A stretch of DNA of 64,000 nt from NCBI RefSeq assembly GCF_017897595.1, contig NZ_JAGKIK010000009.1, positions 62,001 through 126,000 of the forward strand, in the 5' to 3' direction. A model generated the notes under the pieces. The model made no database searches, was not told where the DNA came from, and worked only from the letters and a program-made list of their open reading frames with translations. This DNA is from Aquimarina sp. U1-2. GTDB lineage: Bacteria > Bacteroidota > Bacteroidia > Flavobacteriales > Flavobacteriaceae. Shown piece after piece: positions 10,901 to 19,629 of the stretch (its first letter is position 1; every line of letters starts with the position of its first letter). Made by a program: the position numbers and the translations under genes.

Positions 10901-11511
10901 CAGCTTTAGATAATACATTCTACACCATGGGGAACCCAGACTTCTACGTCTCTCTGGTGGATATGTTGTTAAAAGGATTTCCTATTACTAAAGATCCAAG
11001 TAAATTTTTTCCCCCTTTACGCCCGGATCAAGTATTAATTGGTGTGCCTGCAACAGTTAATGCCGGTAATGGTCATACAGGACCAGACGGAGTTGTAACT
11101 GCATTAGATTACATTATTAACGGAAACTCTTTTGGAGGCAGGTATCAATTGTCTACTACATACCCAAGTTTACGTGGGGTAATGAGTTGGTCTATTAATT
11201 GGGATAAATTTGAGAATCTCCAGTTTTCTAATACGGTTAGAGCCTATTTGGATGGTTTAGGATTAAGAAGCTCTCTAATTGCTAAAGATGATGAGATCGC
11301 AATAAAAGCCTACCCTAACCCGGCTTTCGATTTCATTCATTTATCGAATAAAAATGATCATGAACCATTCGTGATATTAAATAATAAAGGACAAACAGTG
11401 CTTAAAGGACTATATGATCAAACTGCTATTGATGTTAGTTCATTAGAAAAAGGAATGTATTTTTTTAAAGGACTACACACAGGAATCATAAGAAAGATAG
11501 TCAAGCAGTAA
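7939..11511 (+). CDS. Secreted GH5-CBM6-GH18 fusion glycanase with T9SS sorting domain
   Basis: A 1190-residue exported enzyme. A signal peptide (1-28) precedes a GH5 catalytic domain (about 30-335; acid/base Glu in VCNEPNG near 169, nucleophile Glu in VTEFGSQ near 262). Next come a CBM6-type module (about 353-500), an Ig-like module (508-597), a CBM5/12 chitin-binding module (605-672), another Ig module (673-765), a GH18 domain (about 768-1110; DGMDIDFE near 883) and a T9SS sorting domain (about 1122-1190, YPNPAFDF). The GH18 and CBM5/12 point to chitin. The GH5 resembles the endoglucanase/chitosanase branch, so the fusion could attack mixed chitin-chitosan or chitin-glucan substrates (inference). 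The GH18 domain closely resembles domain 3 of the upstream chitinase, suggesting module duplication. Confidence 0.92.
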   Translation: MIPKNTLFSTVTLLFLFFFVSNNTLVRAQNTPVAQNGQLKVCGTKLCNQYDQPIQLRGMSTHGIQWYGWGNCLTESSLDALAYDWDADILRISLYVQEGGYETDPVGYTNQVSRLIDEATERGMYALVDWHQLNPGDPNVNLENAKRFFTDIANLHKDKNNIIYDVCNEPNGVGVNWNRIKNYADQIIPVIQRIDNDAVVLVGTQGWATFGVSGEGSLQDVIDNPLRFDNVMYTFHVYAKSHRDAYLNTLDSASDLLPVFVTEFGSQEYTGDGPNDFVMTQQFIDLMRRKKISWTSWNYSDDFRSGAAWNTGTCASGFWTVDQLKEAGKWIRNKIKFPTDDFPGGDDGTTQTPYSGNAIPIPGKIETEHYDLGGENIAFYDITGTNEGGSYRNDKVDIEPCSEGGYNIGWIKSGEWLEYTVNVAESKTYTLESRVASISSGGKFHIEIEGQNVSGSINVPNTRGWQNWQTVSTSIPLTQGKQILRIVMDSDDFNLNHLVFKDDSTSVNQSPVVTLTTPQEGSTYFLGQTVTITANASDSDGTINKVEFYANGTKIAEDSSFPFETTWVATIGNHIISAKVIDDDNATALSAEVGIIMKSDNGNSCNVNRYVENGGYSAGSEVENLGNLYECKPWPFSGWCNGIADAYAPGTGTNWEDAWILKGDCNPDGNEEPMVSIVSPSSGQTFVEKSNITIDASATDSNGSITKVEFFSNGTKVGEDTTAPYTFIINEILVGNYTFTAKATDNSNLSTISSPVTIRVTGDGGDTDPLPARIMNGYWHNFQNGSGLIPLREVSSSWDVINVSFAEPRISSTDGDMAFELSSDFDAIGYTEHAFRSDLQWLQSQGKKVIISIGGAEGQVRLTTTSARDKFISSMIQIIEDYGFDGMDIDFEGQSLSFKLGDTDFRNPTTPLIVNTIDAIRNVCNHFGEDFILTMAPETFFVQLGYSFYGGISEGADRRAGAYLPVIHALRDKLTFLQVQYYNSGPITALDNTFYTMGNPDFYVSLVDMLLKGFPITKDPSKFFPPLRPDQVLIGVPATVNAGNGHTGPDGVVTALDYIINGNSFGGRYQLSTTYPSLRGVMSWSINWDKFENLQFSNTVRAYLDGLGLRSSLIAKDDEIAIKAYPNPAFDFIHLSNKNDHEPFVILNNKGQTVLKGLYDQTAIDVSSLEKGMYFFKGLHTGIIRKIVKQ

Positions 11512-11761
11512 TAGTAAACTAAGATAGATAAAGGGTAAACAGAGCAGTTTTGTAGCGTATATTCAGATATGAGCATGATAGCATATTTTGATATACTAAG
11601 GAAGTACAGCTTTCGAATACTAAATGAATAGCTACGAATACTAATTTGAATCGATATGCTACGATGTTCTGTTATTCTTTTATAAAAGATTAAATAACCA
11701 CCAAATTGCTATGTAGAGCATGAAAACTTAATTCATAAACTTTAACACAAACTCAATTAAA

Positions 11762-12790
11762 ATGAAAAAAATGAAAATCACCCAGGTGGCTACCTTAGTA
11801 ATTATGGCAGTTGCCTGTAGTACAGAACAGTTCGACGATGTTACTAGTGCCACTGATCAAAATTTAGAAAGTGAAATCTTAGAAAAAGCGTATCCAGATG
11901 AAACCGGTAAAGTAACCGAAATGTACTATGCCGGGGAAAAATTATCTTTTGAAGAAGTTAATGGCAATTATATTTTTGAAGGAGATATTATTTTTGAAAA
12001 TGATATGCTCTCGACCGCACCGCAAAAGTTAGTATTAGAAGAAGGTGAAGATCCCTCTGCCAAAAGCGTAGGGAGAACTGGAGGAAGATGGCCAAACAAT
12101 ACTGTGTATTATACTATTGATAGTAGTTTACCTAAACAATATCGTGTGAGCGATGCCATTGCGCATTGGGAAGCTAATACTTCATTACGATTTATAAGAA
12201 GAACCAATCAACGTAACTACATTCGTTTTAGAAAAGGCTCTGGTTGTTCTTCTAGCGTTGGTATGATAGGCGGTCGTCAAAATATTAATCTTGCAGATGG
12301 ATGTAGTACCGGAAGTACCATTCACGAAATTGGTCATGCTGTTGGTTTATGGCACGAGCAAAGTCGAGCTGACAGAGGTAACTGGATTACTATACAATGG
12401 CAAAATATTGAATCGGGAAAATCACACAATTTTCAAACGTATGCACAAAGAGGAAGAGACGGTGATGAGTATACAAACAGTCTTGACTTTGGATCTATTA
12501 TGATGTATAGCTCGAAAGCATTCTCAAAAAATGGACAGCGTACGATTACCAAAAAAGACGGCACAGGTTACAGTACACAGCGTAGAGGATTGTCTTCTGG
12601 AGACCTTGCCGGAATTCGACAGATGTATCCCGGCAATGGCGGTGGTACTGTATACGAAAATGGAAATTATTACACCATTCACGGTGTACGTGTATATCGT
12701 TGGAATGATAAATGGTGGTGGAGAAGAAATAACCAAAGTAATTGGAGACAAGTAGAACTAAGAGGTACGACCTGGTATTATGTTAGCTAA
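11762..12790 (+). CDS. Astacin-family (M12A) zinc metalloprotease, lipoprotein-like
   Basis: A 342-residue secreted endopeptidase. The N-terminus (MKKMKITQVATLVIMAVACS) reads as a lipoprotein signal with the Cys near residue 19. A propeptide-like stretch reaches about residue 100. The astacin domain carries the full zinc motif HEIGHAVGLWHEQSRADR near residue 188 and the Met-turn SIMMYSSKAFS near residue 245. The last ~45 residues form a Trp/Tyr-rich tail (RVYRWNDKWWWRRN), perhaps a small adhesive module. It lies ~250 bp after the chitinase fusion on the same strand. Its likely role is degradation of protein in chitinous material such as cuticle (inference). A strong terminator follows. Confidence 0.9.
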   Translation: MKKMKITQVATLVIMAVACSTEQFDDVTSATDQNLESEILEKAYPDETGKVTEMYYAGEKLSFEEVNGNYIFEGDIIFENDMLSTAPQKLVLEEGEDPSAKSVGRTGGRWPNNTVYYTIDSSLPKQYRVSDAIAHWEANTSLRFIRRTNQRNYIRFRKGSGCSSSVGMIGGRQNINLADGCSTGSTIHEIGHAVGLWHEQSRADRGNWITIQWQNIESGKSHNFQTYAQRGRDGDEYTNSLDFGSIMMYSSKAFSKNGQRTITKKDGTGYSTQRRGLSSGDLAGIRQMYPGNGGGTVYENGNYYTIHGVRVYRWNDKWWWRRNNQSNWRQVELRGTTWYYVS

Positions 12791-12889
12791 TAATATAAAA
12801 ATTAATAACAACTAAGTAGAGACCTACTAAAAATATTAAATAGCCGATCTACTAATGGATTGGAATTTAATATGTTTTTTTAAATTGGG

Positions 12890-12928
12890 AAAAACCCTGG
12901 ATCATAGCGATTCAGGGTTTTTATAATT
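12890..12928 (+). terminator. Rho-independent terminator after the astacin gene
   Basis: Inverted arms AAAAACCCTG (12890-12899) and CAGGGTTTTT (12913-12922) with a 13-nt loop, followed by an A/T tract. It can act in both directions. The rest of the 12.8-13.1 kb gap shows nothing else recognisable. Confidence 0.8.
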
Positions 12929-13106
12929 TTACTAGCTTTATTTTAATGGATTAGAGATGGTGATAAAGTGTAAGTTATTTGGTGCTGTTAAGCAGAGTAA
13001 ATTACCTTAGAGCAAGCACATAAGATATTGGTAGGAAACTAATTTAATTTAATTACAGGGTACGCTTAGAAGTATTTAAATCCCGATGGGCGAGTAAATA
13101 TGAAGA

Positions 13107-13910
13107 TCAAACTTTAACGGTAAAGGATGAATCTTTATGAAAAGTTGTAATTAAAGCGAAATGTTTTTTAACAGGAAGCGTTATTTCTTCTAGTTCTTTT
13201 ACAGGAAATAAATTACCTGAGTGAATAAGTTTATTAATAAAAGGAGTTTTAGGGGCAAAAAATCGTTCATAGCCTAATGCTCTTAAAATATCGAGAACTT
13301 CATCTTTTTCAGTATAGTTGTATTCAAAAGATATAACTGGTTTATATTTTTCGATTGTATTTTTCATCCCTTTGATTACCTCGAGCTCATTACCTTCGAC
13401 ATCGATTTTTACAAAAGCCACCTTTTCTTCAAATTCATCATCATAAACTCGTAGTTGAATTTGTTCAGAATAGTAGTCATTCTTTTTTGACGATTCTACA
13501 ACATGCGAAGCACCACCACTATTATTATAAGGGATATTGATTACAGCTTCTTCATTTTTAGACGACAATCCGTAATTATTTGCATGTATAGATTCGTAGG
13601 GATCAGTGTTCAATTTTAGGATTTTAAAATTTCGTATTTGTGGTTCAAACGAAATTACTTTTTTAAAATAAGCGCTAAATTGAACAGAGTGATTACCAAT
13701 ATTTGCCCCGATATCTAAACAGGTATGCTCATGAGTATTAAAGTCTAAAGAATTCATAATGGCAGTCACGATATCTATTTCATAAAAACCATTAGCAATA
13801 ATACTCATACCAATTCTGTCGTTGGCTACAACCATAGGCATTTGGTTGCTACTTTGCGTCCTCGTTTTAAGGAACAATTTTCTAACAATGTGCTTTACTA
13901 AAAGGTTCAT
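13107..13910 (-). CDS. FkbM family methyltransferase
   Basis: A 267-residue SAM-dependent methyltransferase. The Rossmann motif CLDIGANIGNHSVQF lies near residues 60-75. The family-typical EVIKGMKNTIEKYKPVISFEYN region, in which the FkbM domain ends, falls around residues 170-195. FkbM enzymes O-methylate sugars or small molecules, often surface polysaccharides; no substrate can be read from the sequence. The gene stands alone on the minus strand between two plus-strand genes. Confidence 0.88.
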   Translation of the reverse strand: MNLLVKHIVRKLFLKTRTQSSNQMPMVVANDRIGMSIIANGFYEIDIVTAIMNSLDFNTHEHTCLDIGANIGNHSVQFSAYFKKVISFEPQIRNFKILKLNTDPYESIHANNYGLSSKNEEAVINIPYNNSGGASHVVESSKKNDYYSEQIQLRVYDDEFEEKVAFVKIDVEGNELEVIKGMKNTIEKYKPVISFEYNYTEKDEVLDILRALGYERFFAPKTPFINKLIHSGNLFPVKELEEITLPVKKHFALITTFHKDSSFTVKV

Positions 13911-14329
13911 CTGTTTAATTTATTATTTTTAATGGTTAGATAGAATCACCGAATGATCATATCGGTGAGTTATAACTTAACTATTAGGCTTTATTTTTAT
14001 TGTTTTTAATGGTCTTATAGAATCGCAATTTAATCATATCAGTAGGATATCATCTTCATCGTTATGGCTTATTCTATATGGGTAAAAGTATTAAAATTTG
14101 AAGAAGCGATAACTATCGTACTTAAAACTTTTAACGTTTCAGTAACCATTTAACATTTATCATTTTTTAGTACGAACTGGTTTAAACATTTTTGATTTAG
14201 GCAGGACCGACCTAGCTTACAGATACTTCACAGGCTAGCCTCGATTACGCTATAGAATTATTGCTTATCTTTAAATTGTGTTAGCTTAATCAATAATTGA
14301 TTGTCTGTTATTATACCTAAAATTTAACT

Positions 14330-14460
14330 GAGAAGTCATCCTGAATTTATTTCAGGATCTCATTAAGTTTATTTTCAGTACATTGAGATGAGAAGCTGAA
14401 ACGAGCTTGTGCTGAACTTGTTTCAGTATTCAGCTTGACGCAAACCGTTTAGGTTAAATT
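14330..14460. repeat. REP-like palindromic intergenic repeat
   Basis: Nested inverted repeats: AATTTAAC near 14331 pairs with GTTAAATT at 14453-14460. Inside are CATCCTGAATTTATTTCAGG and a second palindrome around GCTGAAACGAGCTTG / CAAGCACAAGCTC-like arms ending in CAGCTTGACG. The TCCTGAA...TTCAGGA core resembles a dispersed palindromic repeat frequent in Bacteroidetes intergenic DNA (from memory, not checked). The rest of the 13.9-14.48 kb gap shows no gene. Confidence 0.6.
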
Positions 14461-14484
14461 ACAGATATTCGTAATCAATAATTA

Positions 14485-15873
14485 ATGAAAACAATATGCA
14501 TTTCTATTGTTAGTTATATATTTTGTATGCATATATCGGCTCAAAACATTCACCGTGTCGCTTGTAAGGGTAATGTAAAGAAGTTGGATAGTATGCTTAG
14601 CAATATAGCACTAGATGTTCGGGATAGTCGCGGGCGAAGTTTATTACACTGGGCTGTAGCTTGTAAACAAAAAAAAGTAGTTGAATTTCTCATTCAGAAA
14701 GGAATAAAAATCAATGCAACTGATCATCAGCAAAAAACAGCATTACATGTTGCTTTTCAATCTAATGACACCATGTTTGTTGATCATCTAATACGGTTAC
14801 AATCCGGTCCCGATTGGAAATATAGTTATGGTACGTCTCTTCTAGAACTGGCTATATTGAATAAAAATAAAATGCTTGTAGCCAGATTGATTGCAAATGG
14901 GATAGATATTAATACTAAAAACAAAAGAGGAAGTACACCTTTAGAAATTTCAGAAAGAATAGGTACAAAAGATATTTCTGAATATTTACGTTCTCACGGA
15001 GCCGATACCAGTCTTATACGTCAATTCGATAATAAAGGGAGATACATGGGACAAAAAGAGCCTGGTATACAGCCCAAAATGTTTGCTCCTAACTTTATTT
15101 CTACAGAAGAAGAAGAGTTTGGTGCTATGTTTAACTCAGACGGCACAGCCTTCTATTTTGGTGTTCATGTTAATGGAAAGAATGAAATTCGATATTCTAA
15201 AATGATAAACGGTCGGTGGAGCAAGCCAAAAGCTATTATTGTGCATGAGCGTTACGGCTATAACGATCCTTTTCTATCTAACGATGAAAAAAGATTATAT
15301 TTTATCTATGATAGCCCCAGAAATAACAATGATAAACGTAAAAACATAGACATCGGGTATGTCATGAATACAGAGAAAGGGTGGTCTAATCCCATCAATG
15401 CCGGGTCAACTATTAATACAAAAGGTAATGAGTATTACATTTCATTTACTAATGATGGAACGATGTATTTCTCGTCTAATGGTCACATACGCAAAGATAC
15501 TACACGAACAGATCATGATATTTACTATGCCAAATTTATAAACAACGAGTTTCAAAAGCCAGTGTTATTAGGCGAGGCTATAAATACTGAAGATTATGAA
15601 GCAGACGTATTTATCGCGCCAGATGAATCCTATATTATTTTCTGCTCTACACGTGATAAGGGGTTTGGTCGCGGTGACTTATATATAAGTTTCAAGAATG
15701 CCGATAACCAATGGTCCAAAGCAATTAATATGGGGCCAGAGATCAATACTTCGAACTATGAGTACTGCCCATTTGTAACAAAAGACGGAAAGTATCTTTT
15801 TTATACAAGTAATCAAGATATCTACTGGGTGAGTACTGATATTTTTGATAAAATAAAACAACAACGTAAGTAG
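14485..15873 (+). CDS. Exported ankyrin-repeat plus PD40 beta-propeller protein
   Basis: 462 residues. A signal peptide (about 1-20) is followed by four ankyrin repeats (about 22-172; motifs RGRSLLHWAVACKQ, QQKTALHVAFQSN, YGTSLLELAILNKN and RGSTPLEISERIG). The rest (about 190-450) holds TolB/PD40-like blades (EFGAMFNSDGTAFYFGV, NDPFLSNDEKRLYFIYDS, ADVFIAPDESYIIFCSTRD, YCPFVTKDGKYLFYTS). Both halves are protein-binding scaffolds and no catalytic motif is seen. The combination is unusual but in one uninterrupted frame. It is probably periplasmic or surface associated; function unknown. Confidence 0.8.
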   Translation: MKTICISIVSYIFCMHISAQNIHRVACKGNVKKLDSMLSNIALDVRDSRGRSLLHWAVACKQKKVVEFLIQKGIKINATDHQQKTALHVAFQSNDTMFVDHLIRLQSGPDWKYSYGTSLLELAILNKNKMLVARLIANGIDINTKNKRGSTPLEISERIGTKDISEYLRSHGADTSLIRQFDNKGRYMGQKEPGIQPKMFAPNFISTEEEEFGAMFNSDGTAFYFGVHVNGKNEIRYSKMINGRWSKPKAIIVHERYGYNDPFLSNDEKRLYFIYDSPRNNNDKRKNIDIGYVMNTEKGWSNPINAGSTINTKGNEYYISFTNDGTMYFSSNGHIRKDTTRTDHDIYYAKFINNEFQKPVLLGEAINTEDYEADVFIAPDESYIIFCSTRDKGFGRGDLYISFKNADNQWSKAINMGPEINTSNYEYCPFVTKDGKYLFYTSNQDIYWVSTDIFDKIKQQRK

Positions 15874-15971
15874 TTTTTGATAAACAGTTGTTTTACATAT
15901 AAAAAGTCTTCATATTACTATTCGTGTTTTGATATAGAGCAATTGAATAATCTAAAAAGCAACTTAAAATA

Positions 15972-16245
15972 ATGGGGCTAGGAGCCGGACATATTGTAGA
16001 TATGATAAATAGGATGAAAGATAATCGCGCCTTACGATCATCAAATCGTTCTACATTCAAAGAAAATAATGGCGGTAAAATTTACTCAAAAGATAGGCAA
16101 TCACCAAAACCTTATTTTAGAACTATACCTGAGAAGAAAGTACTTGAAATCAAAGATCAGACAGGAAAAAGAGAAGTTTAGTTATATTATTTCGTTAATC
16201 TTCATAATCTTGTTAGTAATCTCAGTATTAATGTGGGTACGTTAG
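15972..16245 (+). pseudogene. Small flavobacterial membrane protein, split by a +1 frameshift
   Basis: The first frame (15972-16181, 69 residues) starts MGLGAGHIVDMINRMKDNRA, a conserved small-protein N-terminus I recognise from Flavobacteria. In that family I recall a length of about 95-100 residues with a basic linker and a C-terminal membrane helix. Here the linker and helix sit one base out of frame: from about 16138 the frame +1 reads KYLKSKIRQEKEKFSYIISL followed by a hydrophobic helix and ends at TAG 16243-16245. A single-base loss near 16131-16140 (GAGAAGAAAG) would explain both halves. It could instead be a real truncation or a sequencing error. Confidence 0.55.
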
Positions 16246-16466
16246 GAAAAGTAAATAAGATAGTAATTGGAGCTCAATTAAAAGGTCAAAAAGAATTTAC
16301 ATCACAGTTCAAGAATTCGTCAAAAATCTTATCGTATTGCATCCTATTTATAAAGTTAAATTCTGTAAGTTCGTATACATAGTAAGATGTTACTGTTTAT
16401 GAAATTGTTTGCGAAGAATCACATTCAAATATTCAGAATTGACCACACTTATAACAACTAGACTTT

Positions 16467-17777
16467 ATGATCAAACGACTTTTTTTAACTCCGTTTCAAA
16501 AGTTTGTAAAAATTGAAAGTTTTGCAGGTATGTTGCTTTTTGGAGCCACAATTATTGCGCTTATTTGGGCAAATTCTCCCTATAGTGCATACTACGAAAA
16601 CCTGTGGCAATATAAAATCGGAGTATCATTTCAAAGCTTTGAACTTAAGAAGCCTTTAATTTTATGGATTAACGATGGTCTTATGGCTATTTTCTTCTTT
16701 TTAATTGGTTTAGAATTGAAAAGAGAATTACTTGTCGGAGAGATTAACACGTTAAAAAAGGCAGCATTCCCACTAGTCGCTGCACTTGGCGGTGTTCTTG
16801 TACCCGTAGGGTTATATTTGGTATTAAACCAAAACCCAGATACTACCAAAGGTTGGGGGATCGCGATGGCAACAGATATTGCTTTTGCGCTTGCTATTTT
16901 AAGTACACTTGGAAAAAGAGTGCCTTTAAGTCTAAAAATTTTTCTAACTGCATTCGCCATAATTGATGATATAGCTGCAGTCTTAGTAATTGCCATATTT
17001 TATAGCGTCAATATTAATTGGATTTTTATTTTGTACGGAATTGTTTTAATTGCATTTTTAGGATTGCTATATTATCTTAGAAAATATTCATTTGCTATTG
17101 GTATCATTTTGGCTGTAGTGATTTGGTTTTTATTTTTGAAATCAGGGGTGCATCCCACAATTGCCGGAGTGCTTTTGGCATTTACTATTCCGATAAAAAG
17201 AAGAATCAACATCAAGTTATTCTCAGATCATGTTCGATCAATTTCAAATTCACTCATAGAGGCGTCTGAAGATAATGACCAGCATTTACTTACCAAAGAA
17301 GAAATGAAATCTATTGATCATTTGGATAATTTGGCTTTCGAAGTACGTTCACCGCTACAACATCTAGAACATAAACTTCATGCAGTGGTAGCTTATTTTA
17401 TTTTACCTGTTTTTGCATTTTCGAATGCCGGGGTAGTCATTAGCTTAAACTATGACTTTGATATTGCATTGCTAACTAATATCGCTATTAGCTTATTTGT
17501 AGGCAAGTTTGTTGGCGTAGCTTTATTCTCTTATATTGGCTACAAGATTAAAATTACCGAACTACCTACAGGGGTTAACTTTAAACAGATTTTAGGGATT
17601 TCAGCAATTGCTGGTGTAGGATTTACCATGTCGATCTTTATCGATAATCTGGCTTTCTATGGAAATTTAATTAGCATTAATTCAGCAAAAGTTGGAATTA
17701 TTATAGGTTCGTTTACAGCGGGGTTAGTAGGTTATATCATTTTAAGATTGACTAGCAAATCCATCAAAGAAAACTAA
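16467..17777 (+). CDS. nhaA: Na+/H+ antiporter NhaA
   Basis: A 436-residue integral membrane antiporter (about 11-12 helices) exchanging Na+ or Li+ for protons, giving salt and alkaline pH homeostasis. Family marks seen: FFLIGLELKREL in the N-terminal part, ATDIAFALAILSTLG, the paired Asp of FAIIDDIAAVLVIA near residues 165-166 (ion-binding site), GVHPTIAGVLLAFTIP, and the C-terminal GFTMSIFIDNLAF. Length is normal, allowing for the extended cytosolic loop near residues 250-290 typical of Bacteroidetes forms. It is monocistronic. The ~285 bp upstream holds only the tail of the frameshifted small gene and unremarkable A+T-rich sequence. Confidence 0.95.
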   Translation: MIKRLFLTPFQKFVKIESFAGMLLFGATIIALIWANSPYSAYYENLWQYKIGVSFQSFELKKPLILWINDGLMAIFFFLIGLELKRELLVGEINTLKKAAFPLVAALGGVLVPVGLYLVLNQNPDTTKGWGIAMATDIAFALAILSTLGKRVPLSLKIFLTAFAIIDDIAAVLVIAIFYSVNINWIFILYGIVLIAFLGLLYYLRKYSFAIGIILAVVIWFLFLKSGVHPTIAGVLLAFTIPIKRRINIKLFSDHVRSISNSLIEASEDNDQHLLTKEEMKSIDHLDNLAFEVRSPLQHLEHKLHAVVAYFILPVFAFSNAGVVISLNYDFDIALLTNIAISLFVGKFVGVALFSYIGYKIKITELPTGVNFKQILGISAIAGVGFTMSIFIDNLAFYGNLISINSAKVGIIIGSFTAGLVGYIILRLTSKSIKEN

Positions 17778-17861
17778 ATTGTTAATGCAGTTTCAGGCTG
17801 TTATAGATTTTTTAATGCCTAAAGCGGGTTAAATTACAATGGCTGTAAAAACCCCCATAAG

Positions 17862-19589
17862 CTATCTTAAAAATGTAACTTTTGATATTTTACCATTTGT
17901 TACTTCGTAAATAGCAATAACACTCACATATTTATTTTCATATCTTACGTATTCTCTATCGATAACATGATTCCCTAAAACAATTCGATTTTTGATTTCA
18001 CAATACAGATTTGTCACTTTTTCAAACTTCGTCTTATAATTTTCACGCATTACCTTCTTGCTATCCATTAAAAGTTCATCGGGAAAATTGTAAATTTTGA
18101 TGTTTTCTGCATAGGTATCCATAAATGCATCTATAGCTCTTGCGTTATATGCATTCACTTGACGTTGTACCACCTGCTCGGGAGTTTCTTTACTAAGTTC
18201 TGAAGGTTCAAGTATCCTTCCGCTTTTAATAATCTTATGAATAGTAGTAAGATTCTGAATATTTATTAACGGATTTTTATCAAGGATCACAAGGTCTGCC
18301 AATTTGCCTTCTTCAATAGAACCAATAGTATGATCGAGTCCAAAACCCTTGGCAGCATTTATAGTAGAAGCCTTTAGAATGTCGATATTTGAGATACCAG
18401 ATTTTTGCATCGCTTCAATTTCCTGGATATATGATGAGGCATGCATAGTGCCTATATTACCGGCATCAGTTCCTGTGGCGATAGTAATGTTTCGCTCTGT
18501 TAGAATTTTAAGATTGCGTAGCATAACACTATCTGCTTTTTGATACATTTTTTCTAGCGGTTTGCTATCTTTTCTCAATTTTCGAATACGATTAGGCACT
18601 GCTGCATCAGAGAGTTTATTCATATCGGTTAAGGATCTATACACGGCCGGATTGGCAAATCTAAGATCTTGAGGATGATCGTCTGGTTTTGCCAGAAAAG
18701 ATTTCCCATAATTTCTAGAAACAATTAAAGTTGGAATATATGTAACGTTATTTTTTTTCAGAAGATTAATAAATTCATCATCCACAATCTCATCCCGTAC
18801 GCTATGCACCAAAATATCTGCTCCGGCTTTTATGGCCAATTTAGCTGTGCTAAGGTTGGTAGCATGCACGGTTAGTTTTAAATTATTTTGATGTGCCAAA
18901 TCAGAAATATGCTTTACAATAGGGTATGATTTTTCGGCAGTAAAATCTTCTCGAGTAATGTACCAGATTTTTATAAAGTCAGGTTTGTAGGGTAACATTT
19001 TGTTAAAAAGAGCAGTAGCTTCTTCTTTCGAAGTTATTTGTGCTATAGGAACATCCTCAAGTTTAGAAAAGGCTTCTGGTTGAAAAGGAGAAAACAAAGG
19101 ACCGGTCACATAAACATTAGGAGAAAGATGCGCTTTGGCAATACTATCTCTAATCTTGAAGTTAAAAAAAGGCCCTCCAATGTCCATTACCGAAGTAATC
19201 CCGAGCCTAAGATATCGTTTAAAATTATCAGTAGTCATATCTTTAGCAAACTGTATCTCATCGGCGTATGGAACAATGTGCCTTAAGTCTACTGCATCTG
19301 GTCGAGTGTAAAGGCTTCCTGTTTGAAAAAAATGGATATGAGTATCAATCATACCAGGAATAGCAAATTTGCCGCTTCCGTCTATAATTTTAGCTTCTGG
19401 CGGAATTATCTTTTTACCCGAAGTAATTGTAGCAATCTTACTTCCATTAATATGTAAGGACTGATTTTTATTTACTTTTCCTGTATGGATATCAAGTACA
19501 TTAATGTTGGTAAGTACAACAATCGAATCATTTTGAGCGGTGCTATTGGTTAACGATAAAATTGCTAATCCTATAAACAATGATTTCAT
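17862..19589 (-). CDS. Exported amidohydrolase with C-terminal NTF2-like domain
   Basis: A metal-dependent amidohydrolase superfamily enzyme. I place the start at 19589 because it gives a clean signal peptide (MKSLFIGLAILSLTNSTAQ); an upstream in-frame ATG at 19622 would add 11 polar residues. Metal-site motifs: GMIDTHIHFF (first HxH), the HATNLS and LVHSVRDE regions (later His residues) and TGTDAGNIGTMHASS (Asp). After the barrel, at about residue 470, an extra ~105 residues (PEQVVQRQVNAYNARAIDAF to the end) look like a SnoaL/NTF2-like fold. It is last of a three-gene operon behind a TolB-like gene (gap ~40 bp) and an MFS transporter. Substrate unknown; relatives include imidazolonepropionase-like and dipeptidase-like proteins. 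Confidence 0.85.
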   Translation of the reverse strand: MKSLFIGLAILSLTNSTAQNDSIVVLTNINVLDIHTGKVNKNQSLHINGSKIATITSGKKIIPPEAKIIDGSGKFAIPGMIDTHIHFFQTGSLYTRPDAVDLRHIVPYADEIQFAKDMTTDNFKRYLRLGITSVMDIGGPFFNFKIRDSIAKAHLSPNVYVTGPLFSPFQPEAFSKLEDVPIAQITSKEEATALFNKMLPYKPDFIKIWYITREDFTAEKSYPIVKHISDLAHQNNLKLTVHATNLSTAKLAIKAGADILVHSVRDEIVDDEFINLLKKNNVTYIPTLIVSRNYGKSFLAKPDDHPQDLRFANPAVYRSLTDMNKLSDAAVPNRIRKLRKDSKPLEKMYQKADSVMLRNLKILTERNITIATGTDAGNIGTMHASSYIQEIEAMQKSGISNIDILKASTINAAKGFGLDHTIGSIEEGKLADLVILDKNPLINIQNLTTIHKIIKSGRILEPSELSKETPEQVVQRQVNAYNARAIDAFMDTYAENIKIYNFPDELLMDSKKVMRENYKTKFEKVTNLYCEIKNRIVLGNHVIDREYVRYENKYVSVIAIYEVTNGKISKVTFLR

Positions 19590-19629
19590 ACGAAATTTTG
19601 TTTTGGTAAAGATAAAATACATACGTAAC

